DNA of 64,000 nt, from NCBI GenBank assembly GCA_032871835.1, contig CM065295.1, positions 22,888,501-22,952,500 on the forward strand, given 5' to 3'. The notes under the pieces were generated by a model. That model did no database searches. It was not told where the DNA came from and saw only the letters and a list, made by a program, of their open reading frames with translations. This DNA comes from Dipteronia dyeriana (taxonomy: Eukaryota > Streptophyta > Magnoliopsida > Sapindales > Sapindaceae). Position numbers and translations under genes: made by a program. This document shows, one piece after another, positions 55,366 through 64,000 of the stretch; the stretch's first letter is position 1; each line of letters opens with the position of its first letter.

Positions 55366-56496
55366 AACTGGTTATCTGATACATCATCTGTTTAGGTTGC
55401 TTAGAAATGGGGGTGGGCACCCTGCTTGTTCATGCTTTAGACCTTAGCTATTCTTGATTGCCATAATATATCTTTACTTTTTTGTTTTTTTATTTTAAAT
55501 GTATCCCAATAGCAGGGAATGGGCTCCCTACTTCAAGTGGATGAAAACAGTCTTTTTTTTCCTTTTTGTTTGTATTTGGTTGATCCCTATCTTGGTTGAA
55601 TCAACCTTGCTTTCTTCTTGCTTGATCTAGGATCCAGTTCCTCATATATACTTGTCTTATGCAAGAACTGGTAATATAAGAAGAGATTATAATAGTTGCT
55701 AAGTGTTGACAACCAAATTGGACCCAGTGACTTGGGTCATCCTTTTCTCAGGGCTTAGGCCAGATCATGTGTAGCTAGCGCTCGATTTTCAAGGATCTCT
55801 CTTGGTCATGCACAAAACGACTTGAAAATAGGTGAAGAGATAAACAAGAGTAAACAAAAGTCTGGTACCAAGTTACCGTGGTACTTGGTCGAGGTGGTCC
55901 TCATGGGATCCTCTATTATAATGATTTTCTTTTCTAGGAGAATTGAGGTACCAGGTATCCCTATTTTTAGGAATTTTGATACTTAAGAGAACTACCCGGT
56001 CGAACTAATCCAAGTACCCTTAGTCCCTATACAATGGAGGTACCCTACCATTGCGATCTCGATCTAGCAGGAAGCTATGCACTTACGCAAAGACCCATCT
56101 TATGGGTGGTAGCCCGACCAAGGCATCAGTACTGTCATTCAGCTATCTTGGTCTCGTGATCTGGCTGATAACTATGCACTTTTGCTCAGATCCCTCTTAG
56201 TGGGGGTAGTGCTCGACTATGGAATCAGAAGTAGTGAGTGGGCTTCCCCAACCAATCCCTGGTCTCATGATTTGCTGACAACTATGCACTTACACTAAGA
56301 CCTTTTTTAGAGGGAAGTGGTACTCGGCCAAGGCATCGAGCTGGCCATATGGCCTTTCCCGGTACATGGCAAATTCCCATGGCAAAAACGTACATAAGTG
56401 GAGATGGTGAAAAAAATGGAGATTTTATTGATACTCTGTAAGTTCATCGATTTTTGATTGGCTCATTTCATTGATAACCATATTTGGGGTTTAATG
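55366..56496 (-). other. G3 region between integrase and aORF, with tandem repeats
   Basis: Counterpart of G2 36566-36648 plus 39250-40470. Degenerate units marked by ctatgcactt words occur near 56072, 56168 and 56276, with accaaggcatca and gggcttcccc words between. No coding frame is seen. The last five bases (TAATG, 56492-56496) are the left target duplication of Copia-4. Confidence 0.65.
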
Positions 56497-56779
56497 TGTT
56501 AGGGCGGTTAGGTCATCATTGCTCAAGTCCTCTTTCAAGCTTCAAAGGTAAGATCACTTGCTTAACCTTCATTGAAGAGATTTAGTGCACATACTCACTC
56601 TCATGCATGTTTTTGATCTTTGCATTTGTGCTTAATTGTCTTGATTGTGTGCCTAATTTTGTTATCTCTTTCTTGTTTGAATTGATTGCATCTTGTGATT
56701 AAAATGTCATGTCATGTTAGGCATTCGGATGCATTCCCTTCACCTATTTTCTCTTGCATGAATTGTATGTGTGTGAAGG

Positions 56780-57005
56780 TGGTGAGCAGTGCGCCACTCG
56801 AGCAGCGCCCCCACCAGCACCAACTCCAGCGCAGATTTCCAGTGGTGTGTCGCTGGTGGTGCGTTGGTCGTCATATGAGCCAACAGCAGCTAGCTTTCCA
56901 GTGATTTGTTGCTACTGGTGCGCTGGTCATCATGCCCACCTCACCAGTGCAACTTATCCAGTGGTTTGTCGCTGGTCGTGCGCTACTCGACCAGCGCACA
57001 CACAC
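56780..57005. repeat. GC-rich degenerate repeats with hairpins in Copia-4 LTR
   Basis: Words such as ccagtggt.tgtcgctggt and gtgcgctggtc recur about every 60-70 bases. The last unit can fold as GCTGGTCG/CGACCAGC (56971-56995) or as GTGCGCT/AGCGCAC (56978-56999). It lies 65-280 bases upstream of the TATA box, as do the hairpins in the SIRE-like solo LTRs. Confidence 0.75.
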
Positions 57006-57068
57006 TAGCACACATTGTGTCTTTTGGACAGTTTTTGCCAAAACGACGTAGTTTCACTTTAGGCTTCA

Positions 57069-57078
57069 TATAAATATA
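57069..57078 (+). promoter_or_regulatory. TATA box of the Copia-4 5' LTR
   Basis: tataaatata in 'ggcttcatataaatatacc'. It is in the part of the LTR that the 3' copy lacks. Confidence 0.5.
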
Positions 57079-57968
57079 CCATCTTCTTCCCAACTCGTGT
57101 TTTAGAGCTTCCTAACCTATTTTTGAGAGTGAGATAAGGTTTTTTAGTGAGAGAAGCTCCAATAAACCATTTTTACTCAACCAACCCTTAAATCCAAATC
57201 ATCAAGCATCTTTCAAGCATGGGTTTCGTGTTTGTTCATAACTAGGTATTCTCTACATGCTCTAATCTTTATGGTTTCATTACTAAGATATGTATACCTA
57301 GGGTTTTAGTTTCTATTGCATATTATTGCTTGCTTGTATGTTTAATTGCTTTTATGACATGCTTGTGTATTGATTGTTGGTTGAGATGCATTAATTTGTG
57401 ATAACTAGAATTTAGGACAGTTTTACCCTTCTAGCTAAATATTCTTGCCTTTGGATTTAGAATATTGATATCTAGGATTTGTTTTAATTGTCATTATTAA
57501 TCCTATATAAGCATGAATGTCTTGAACTAGCATTTTTGCATATATAATATTCTTGCATATTCACTTAGGTTGCCATTATCTCTTCATTGTTGGTTAAGCT
57601 TGTGGCTATGTGATTAGTGCATAAGGTTGGTGATCCAAAATCACTATTAAGGCCCGTTGGGTAGAGTGAAAGGGTTAGTAACTGAAGGGTTAGACGGGGG
57701 GTCAACCTAGGTTGTAAACTTTTACTCAATAGTGGATTTTGAGGATCAAGGGTGGCGCTTTAAACAACCCGTGGTTTTTCCCATTTGGAGGGTTTCCACG
57801 TATACATTGCGTGTTTTTATTGTTCTATGTTTGTTGTCTTTCAATTGAACACTTAGTAGAATGGGGTAAATTGATAATATTTACTAATTCGTAAAATTGG
57901 TAATTTATCGTATTATAACCTATTCACCCCCTCTAGGTTATAGACACACACTGTCTAGGGAATTTCAA

Positions 57969-57982
57969 TTGGTATCAGAGTC
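57969..57982 (+). other. Primer-binding site of Copia-4
   Basis: TTGGTATCAGAGTC, one base after the LTR end. tRNA-Met type, with the last C replaced by T relative to GAGCC. Confidence 0.88.
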
Positions 57983-58094
57983 GGTGCCTAGATATACTTA
58001 GGTGATCCGTGCTCTGTGTGTGTCTTGCTTGGTGTAGTTTGACTTTTTTTTCTTTTACATTGCATTTGCATATCATTCGTCATCCTCAAGCACT

Positions 58095-60185
58095 ATGAGT
58101 GGAAACGGTAATAGTCATGAGGGAGCCTCAAGCACAAGACCCCCTTTACTCAATAGGGTTAATTATGCTTCTTAGAAGGGCAAGATGGAAGCCTATCTTT
58201 GCCAAATAGATGACCGTGCTTGGATGGCTATTGAAGATGGTTATACTCCTCCAACAATGACCATTGACGATGGTGTAGAAGCTCCTAAGCCCAAGTCTAG
58301 TTGGAGTACTCAAGAGTTTGAAGCATCCAAGTGGAACAACATGGCTATGCATGCCATCCTTTGTGCCGTGGACGATAATCAATACATGTTGGTCCAAAAC
58401 ACTAGGATTGCAAAGGAGGCTTGGGACATTCTTCAAATGGCACATGAGAGAACCGAGGTAGTCAAGGACTCAAAGCTTCAAGTCCTCCAAATGCAATTTG
58501 AGATGATTAGGATGGAGGAGCATGAATGCTTCAATGACTTCCAAGTGAAGTTGATGGATATTGTTAACCGAAGCCATCAACTTGGTGACCCCTATTCAGA
58601 TAGCAGAGTTAAGCAAAAAATAATGAGGTCACTTCCGTCAAGGTTCGAATCAAAGGTGACGGCACTTGAAGAGAATAGTGAGTACAAGAATATAAAGCCA
58701 AGTGAAGTCATTGGAAGACTTCTAGCTTATGAGTCAAGATTGAACACCTCACCCACTCCTCTGAAGAAGCAAAAGAGCATTGCCTTGAAGACCACTAAGG
58801 TTGAAGAAGATGAAGAGGACTAAGATGAAGAAATAACCCTCATGGTTAAAAGATTTAAGAAATTCAGGAAGTTTGAGAGGAAAGGTTTTGGGTCAAAGGG
58901 AAAAGAAGTGAAAAAGAAAAATCCCTTCAAGAAGATTAAAAAGTTTCAAGAAAGTGACTCCAAAAAGGGCATTCAATGCTATGAATGTAGTGGTTTTGGT
59001 CACAATGCTCCAGAATGTGCAAATTGGAAGAAAAAGAGAAAGTGGAAGGCGATGATGGCCACTTACATTGAAAGTGAAGACTTAGAAGAGGAAGAAAAAT
59101 CTTCTGATGAATAAGATAGAGTTGCAAACTTCATTGCCTTCACAACATCTCATAATGGCAAGGAAGTTATGAGTGATAAGGACGAAGTAGATGAGTCTAG
59201 TAATAAGAGTACCTTTTCTAACTGTAGGTTTGAGATTGATGAGGAAATGGACAATGTAGACTTCATGAAGTTTTTTGAAAAGTCTAGATTGAAAAAGAAG
59301 AAGGAGATTCAAGAGTTGAAAAAGGAGAATCTATAGTTGACTTTCAAGATTACCAACTTGAGTGAGAAGGTAAATAGTGGAAAAGAGTTAGAAGAGAGTT
59401 TAAAGTTAGAGCTTGTGATCACTAAGAAGATTGAAGAAAACTTGAAGATTGAGCTTAGGGAAGCAAAAGAATTAGTTGCCAAGATTACATCCAGAACCGA
59501 GAGACTTAACAAGAAGCTATAATGTGGGAAGAGTCCAAGTGATAAAACGGGCTTAGGATATATGGAAGGCAAGGATGCCACTGCCTTGAAGAAGACCATC
59601 TTTATCAAAAGTCAAGAGGTCAAAGAGACTCAAGGTTCACACCAACAAATGAGATCAAATGAAATTGGAGAATCATCAAAGCAAGCTCAAATGAAGGCTC
59701 AAACAAATTCTCAAGCTAAAGCTCATCCACAAAAAGCTGGAACACATAAAACAAGACCTCAACTTCTAAGGAGCTCTCAAATTCAACAAAGAAGTTTTCA
59801 CCCACAACCAAGAAGAGAAGCTAATGTGGCTCAACCACAAAGGATGTTTCAAAGAAGAGATTCGGCTCAACGCCAACGGACAAATCAAAGAAGAGGGAAG
59901 TCTTCCATGCTTGCACAAGGATATGGTAAGAATTCTTACTTTACTCCCATTTGTCATTATTGTGGTGTTGAAGGTCATATAAGGATGAATTGTTTTAAAT
60001 TTATTAAGTTGTGTCGTTTTCAAAGCATGATTGAGAAGAATATGCTTAGAAGAGCCAAAATGCATGCTTCTAGAAATTTTAGAGAAAATGAACCCATGAC
60101 TCCTAGAAATAGTCATATTTCATCTAGGTGGACTTGAAATGATGAATTTCATTGTCATGTGGCTCAAGTAGCCTTGAAAGCCAAA
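58095..60185 (+). pseudogene. gag: Copia-4 gag with two zinc knuckles and coiled coil
   Basis: Start ATG at 58095 (MSGNGNSHEGASSTRPPLLN). One single frame runs to 60185 and beyond, broken only by stops: TAG at 58173 in YAS*KGKMEAYL (tryptophan expected), TAA at 58821, TAA at 59112, TAG at 59334, TAA at 59520 and TGA at 60135. The capsid part has WDILQMAHERTEVVKDSKLQ and LPSRFESKVTALEE. The first CCHC is CYECSGFGHNAPEC (about 58977). A Glu/Lys-rich coiled coil follows (59240-59520), then a Gln/Arg-rich basic region. The second CCHC is CHYCGVEGHIRMNC (about 59952). This long two-knuckle Gag is typical of SIRE elements. Confidence 0.92.
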
Positions 60186-61500
60186 GCCATCAATACTTGA
60201 TACCTTGATAGTGGATGTTCTAGGCACATGATCGGAAACAAGAGTTTCTTTGAAACTCTTGTGATGAAGGATAGTGGATTTGTCACCTTTGGTGATGGTT
60301 CACGTAAGAAGGTTATAGGAAAAGGAAACATTTCCATCCCCAGTTTTCTCTCCTTGCCTAATGCTCTTTATGTAGATGGCTTGCAAGCCAATCTCATTAG
60401 CATATCACATTTAAGTGATGAAGGGCTTTCGATTTTGTTTGGGAAAGTTGATTGCTCTATTCTAAGAGAAGATGGACAAGTTCTATTGAAAAGCAAGAGA
60501 TCAAGTGACAATTGTTATTGTCTTGATTCCAATGGCATCTCTTGCAATTTTTCTAGTTGTGATCAAGTTGAATTATGGCATCAAAGGTTAGGTCATATGA
60601 ATTTCAAAGACTTGAAAGTTCTTGAGAGGTTGAAAGTTTTGAGAGCCCTTCCTAAGTTTGGAAATAGGATTGAGGGAGTTTGTGGACCTTGTCAACAAAG
60701 AAAGCAAACTAAGAGTATGCATAAGAAGGGTAAGTATCTTGCCACTAAGGAGCCATTAGAGCTTCTTCATATGGACCTTATGGGTCCCATGCAAATTGAG
60801 AGTCTCGGTGGCAAGAAGTACACTTTTATATGTAGATGATTTTTTTAGATTTACTTGGACTTACTTTCTTAGAGAAAAATCCGAAACGTTTGAAACTTTT
60901 AAAATGCTTTGCACTAAAATTCAAAATGAGAAGGATTCTCACATAAATTGTATCAAGAGAATTATGAGTGATCATGGGAGAGAATTTGAAAATGTTAACT
61001 TTGAAAACTTTTGTGATAGTCTTAGCATTTCCCATGAGTTCTCAGCTCCTCGAACTCCTCAACAAAATAGGGTAGTAGAGAGGAAGAATAGAGTCCTCCA
61101 AGAGATGGCCCGTGTGATGTTGCATAGCAACAATATGCCTAGGAATCTTTGGGCTGAAGCTGTCAATACGACTTTTTATATAGGCAATAGGGTTTTTCTT
61201 AGGCCCGGAACTAGACAAACCTCCTATGAATTATGGAAGGGCAGGAAGCCAAATGTTATCTACTTCCACTCATTTGGAAGCAAGTGCTACATTCTAAATG
61301 ACCGTTATCAACTTGGCAAGTTTGATGCTAAGAGTGATGAGGGGATTTTCGTTGGCTATGCCCTAAATAGTAAGGCCTATAGAGTTTTTAATTTGAAGAC
61401 ACGAAGTGTAATGGAATCATCTAATGTGGTCATAGATGATTGTATGCCTAAGGTTAGTAACCATGATGAGGAGATTAGTGTGGTTGATGATACTCCCTTG
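60186..61500 (+). pseudogene. pol: Copia-4 pol: protease and integrase
   Basis: The protease motif is INT*YLDSGCSRHMIGN (TGA for the expected tryptophan at about 60199) followed by FVTFGDGSRKKVIGKG. The pre-integrase region has VELWHQRLGHMNFKDL and CGPCQQRKQTKSMHKKG. The integrase has its first Asp in [10 protein letters not shown]. Near 60830 the frame changes by a small indel in KKYTFI. The second frame (60796-62613) carries [10 protein letters not shown] and [12 protein letters not shown] with the catalytic Asp and Glu. One residue near the Glu is unusual, NRVVE where most have NGVVE. The C-terminal block is [20 protein letters not shown]. Confidence 0.92.
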
Positions 61501-63210
61501 GTGAAGATTGATGAGATTTCAAGTGATGAAAAACCAAATCTTGAAAAAGAGGTCTCTCAATCTCTCGATAGAGATCCTACCTTGGACTCTAAGGAACTCG
61601 CTCCTTGGGTTAGACATCTCCATAACAAGAGTGACATTCTTGGAGATGTGAATGAAGGTGTGAGGACTAGGCATCAATTAGCAAATCAAGTTAGTTATAC
61701 TTGCTACACCTCTCAAATTGAACCCAAAAAGGTTGATGAAGCCTTAAGTGATGTGTTTTGGGTTCTTGCTATGCAAGAAGAGCTACATCAATTTGAAAGA
61801 AATGAGGTTTGGACTCTAGTTCCTAGACCTAAGAACACTAATGTGATAGGCACCAAGTGGGTCTATAGGAACAAATCTGATGAGGATGGCACCATTGTGC
61901 AGAACAAAGCTAAACTTGTAGCACAAGGATACTCTCAAATTGGTATCAAGTTTGAGGAGACTTTTGCTCCCGTTGCCCGATTAGAGTCCATTAGGCTTCT
62001 CTTATCCATATTGTGTGTTCATAAGTTTAAATTGTATCAAATGGATGTTAAGAGTGCCTTTCTCAATGGCTTCTTGCAAGAAAAAGTGTTTGCTGAGCAA
62101 CCTAAGGGGTTTGTGGATCCATACCACCCCAATCATGTTTATCGCCTCAAGAAGGCGCTATATGGGTTGAAACAAGCACCGAGGGCTTTGTATGAGCGCC
62201 TCACTCTTTATCGTGTTGACAATGGCTATTCTAGAGGTAGTGTTGACAAGACTTTGTTCATCAAGTGCACTAAAGATGAGCTATTCATAGCACAAATTTA
62301 TGTTGATGACATTGTTTTTGGTTCCACCAACAACTTGAAAGTTCAACAATTTGTTGATGTCATGACTCATGAGTTTGAAATGAGCGTGGTTGGTGAACTC
62401 AATTACTTCCTAGGCTTGCAAATTAAGCACATGCATGATGGGATCTTCATATCCCAAGCTAAGTATGCCAAGAACCTAGTGAAGAAATTTGGCGTTGAGA
62501 ATGCCAAGCATTGTGACACACCTATGAGTGCCACCTTGAAACTTAGCAAGGATGCTAGTGGAAATAGTGTGGATCAAAGTCTATATAGTGGCATGATAAT
62601 GAGCTTGCTATAATTGACTGCTAGTAGGCCCGATATAGCTTTTAGTGTTGGTGTGTGTGCTAGGTATCAAGCCAATCCCAATGAATCCCATTTATCCTCT
62701 GTAAACAGAATCATTCGATATGTGAATGGGACATCCAACTATGGGATATGGTACTCTTTTGACACTAATGCTAGTTTAGTTGGCTTTAATGATGCAGATT
62801 GGGAAGGTAATTGTGATGATAGGAAGAGTACATCGACCAGTTGCTTCTTCCTAGGGAACAATCTTGTGTCATGGTTTGCAAGAAGCAAAACTCCATATCA
62901 TTATCCACAGCCGAGGCCGAGTATATAGCTGCTGGGAGTGCTTGTGGATTATGGCTTTGAGTAAGGTACTCTAACCCATTATTGCGATAACATGAGTGCC
63001 ATTAATATTTTAAAAAATCTTGTCCAACATTCTAGAACCAAGCATATTGACATTAGACATCATTTCATTAGGGAGCTAGCTGAGAGCAAATGCATTGCAC
63101 TTGAACATGTGGGCACAAAGGATCAACTAACGGATTTATTTGCTAAGCCATTAGATTCAACTAGGTTTCAATCTCTTAGTAGGTCTATTGGGATTTGTCA
63201 TATGCATTGA
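61501..63210 (+). pseudogene. pol: Copia-4 pol: reverse transcriptase and RNase H
   Basis: The long frame from 60796 reaches 62613 (605 codons in all). It includes [67 protein letters not shown] and the catalytic [13 protein letters not shown] (about 62295). A TAA at 62611-62613 breaks MSLL*LTASRPDIAFSV. RNase H continues with DADWEGNCDDRKSTSTSCFF. Paired frameshifts between about 62880 and 62990 garble the AEAEYIAAGS region. HSRTKHIDIRHHFIREL and LTDLFAKPLDSTRFQ then close the protein at 63210. This is the best preserved pol in the window, yet still inactive. Confidence 0.93.
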
Positions 63211-63276
63211 TGGGTTTTGGTGGTTGACCCCATATGGGGAGCTCAAGCAAAGAGAGCGAACTTGCATTTTAATAAG
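63211..63276 (+). other. Copia-4 segment between pol and the 3' LTR remnant
   Basis: It contains a purine-rich stretch, caagcaaagagagcgaac, that may be the polypurine tract. It has no clear match to the first 810 bases of the 5' LTR. Confidence 0.45.
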
Positions 63277-63941
63277 TAGTTTCTATTGCATATTAATTGC
63301 TTGCTTGTATGTTTAATTGCTTTTATGACATGCTTGTGCATTGTTTGTTGGTTGAGATGCATTAATTTGTGATAGCTAGAATTTAGGACAATTTTACCAT
63401 TCTAGCTAATTCTTCTTGCCTTTGCATTTAGAATATTGATATCTAGGATTTGCTTTAATTGTCATTATTAATCCTAGATAAGCATGAATGTCTTGACCTA
63501 GCATTTTTGCATGTTGAATATTTTTGCATATTCACTTAGGTTGCCATTATCTCTTCATTGTTGATTTAGCTTGTGGCTAAGTGGTTAGTGCACAAGGCTA
63601 GTGATCCAAAATCACTATTAAGGCCCGTTGGGTAGAGTGAAAGGGTTAGTAACTGGAGGGTTAGAGGGGAGGTCAACCTAGGTTGTAAACTTTTACTCAT
63701 TAGTGGATTTTGATGATCAAGGGTGGCGCTTTAAACAACCCGTGGTTTTTCCCATTTGGAGGGTTTCCACGTATACATTGCATGTTTTTATTGTTCTATG
63801 TTTGTTGTCTTTCAATTGAAAACTTAGTAGAATGGGGTAAATTTGATAATATTGACTAATTTGCAAAATCGGTAATTTATCGTATTATAACCTATTCACC
63901 CCCCCTCTAGGTTATAGACACACACTGTCTAAGGAATTTCA
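63277..63941 (+). repeat. 3' LTR remnant of Copia-4 (665 bp)
   Basis: Matches 57307-57967 with scattered substitutions and ends in the same GGAATTTCA. The upstream 810 bases, including the TATA box and GC-rich repeats, are missing. TAATC follows as the right target duplication. Confidence 0.88.
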
Positions 63942-64000
63942 TAATCAACTGAAAGTACAAAATATTCATAAGCTGTTAATACTGATTCTTAGGTGGACCT
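63942..64000 (-). pseudogene. pol: G3 pol: end of integrase (resumes after Copia-4)
   Basis: 'taatcaactgaaagtac' and the following bases align with G2 40451-40507 ('gattaactgaaattgaa', 'ctaatgctgatac' against 'ttaatactgattc'). This includes the last codons and stop of the integrase. It is too short to judge integrity and continues beyond the window. Confidence 0.75.

Larger units (their letters stand above)
56497..57967 (+). repeat. 5' LTR of Copia-4 (1471 bp)
   Basis: TGTTAGGGCGG at 56497 to GGAATTTCA at 57967, then the primer site. The 3' half (57307-57967) recurs at 63277-63941. The 5' 810 bases have no partner in the window. It contains GC-rich repeats (56780-57005) with inverted motifs, then a TATA box at 57069. 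Frames at 56686-56904 and 56754-57008 lie in this repeat and are not taken as genes. Confidence 0.83.
56497..63941 (+). mobile_element. Copia-4: SIRE-type Ty1/Copia element, defective
   Basis: 7445 bases, with TAATG at 56492-56496 and TAATC at 63942-63946. G3 sequence continues at 63942 exactly as in G2 (40451 onward), so the borders are firm. It has a 1471-base 5' LTR, a TTGGTATCAGAGTC primer site, a large Gag with two zinc knuckles and a coiled coil, protease, integrase, RT and RNase H, and a short 3' LTR remnant. The Gag layout and LTR end are typical of the SIRE/Maximus lineage (inference). No envelope-like ORF follows pol. Confidence 0.92.
51181..64000 (-). mobile_element. G3: Gypsy element related to G2 (minus, runs off window)
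   Basis: It begins with a 3' LTR at 51181-52335. Then come polypurine tract, antisense gene leader, aORF (plus strand), the tandem-repeat region and, after the Copia-4 insertion, the integrase end at 63942-64000. The rest lies beyond the window. Sequence and order parallel G2 throughout. GAGGT lies left of the LTR as one half of a possible target duplication whose partner is off window. It interrupts the helicase 612 bases from the G2 site. Confidence 0.85.

Noticed and set aside
56686..57008. Cysteine/histidine-rich small frames in the Copia-4 LTR
   Set aside because: They are translations of GC-rich degenerate LTR repeats upstream of the TATA box, and the two frames overlap in different phases.
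63211..63276. Possible envelope-like ORF after Copia-4 pol, as in some SIRE elements
   Set aside because: Only 66 bases separate the pol stop from the 3' LTR remnant, so there is no room for one.

Overview
This window is plant nuclear DNA, probably from a eudicot with a large repeat-rich genome, although nothing visible fixes the species. It is AT-rich and made almost entirely of nested, decayed LTR retrotransposons. I see no intact host gene, no rRNA or tRNA gene and no CRISPR array. The evidence is recognisable Copia and Gypsy polyprotein domains, long terminal repeats with TG...CA ends, primer-binding sites, polypurine tracts, and several target-site duplications (TSDs) readable to the base. 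LAYOUT: (1) 1-811 is the right part of a plus-strand Gypsy LTR (G0) that broke a minus-strand Copia element (Copia-3; body 812-4527, 5' LTR 4528-6838). (2) Copia-3 lies against the 3' untranslated region and 3' LTR of a plus-strand Gypsy element (G1, 6839-9400). (3) G1 abuts an old minus-strand PIF1-type helicase, probably Helitron-derived. Its C-terminal piece is at 9401-10608 and its middle piece at 50569-51180. (4) The 40 kb between those pieces is one minus-strand Gypsy element of Tat-like organisation (G2, 10609-50568) flanked by the perfect TSD CTACC. (5) G2 was itself hit at least five times: Copia-1 (11915-21503, TSD TAAAA), Copia-2 (22163-31940, TSD A/GTGTG), a solo Copia-3-type LTR (33874-36293), and two SIRE-like solo LTRs (36649-39244; 43765-46448, TSD ACCAC). 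Without these and their TSDs G2 would be about 12.9 kb. (6) A third related Gypsy element (G3, minus, 51181 to the window end) interrupts the helicase again. G3 carries a SIRE-type Copia element (Copia-4, 56497-63941, TSD TAATG/TAATC). HOW THE PARTS RELATE: G2 runs on the minus strand as 5' LTR, primer site, gag, protease, reverse transcriptase, RNase H, integrase, a tandem-repeat 3' region, an antisense gene (aORF) on the plus strand, polypurine tract, 3' LTR. G3 shows the same order from integrase end to 3' LTR. The aORF has at least two intron-like gaps at matching places in G2 and G3. All coding regions carry stops and frameshifts, so nothing here looks autonomous. The most interesting material is the spliced-looking antisense gene, the paired GC-rich hairpins and 43-bp minisatellites in the SIRE-like LTRs, a repeated 19-bp motif in the Copia-1/Copia-2 leaders, and a clean loss of the Gag zinc knuckle in Copia-2. 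Element names are local to this report, and lineage names are inferred from motifs and organisation without any database search.
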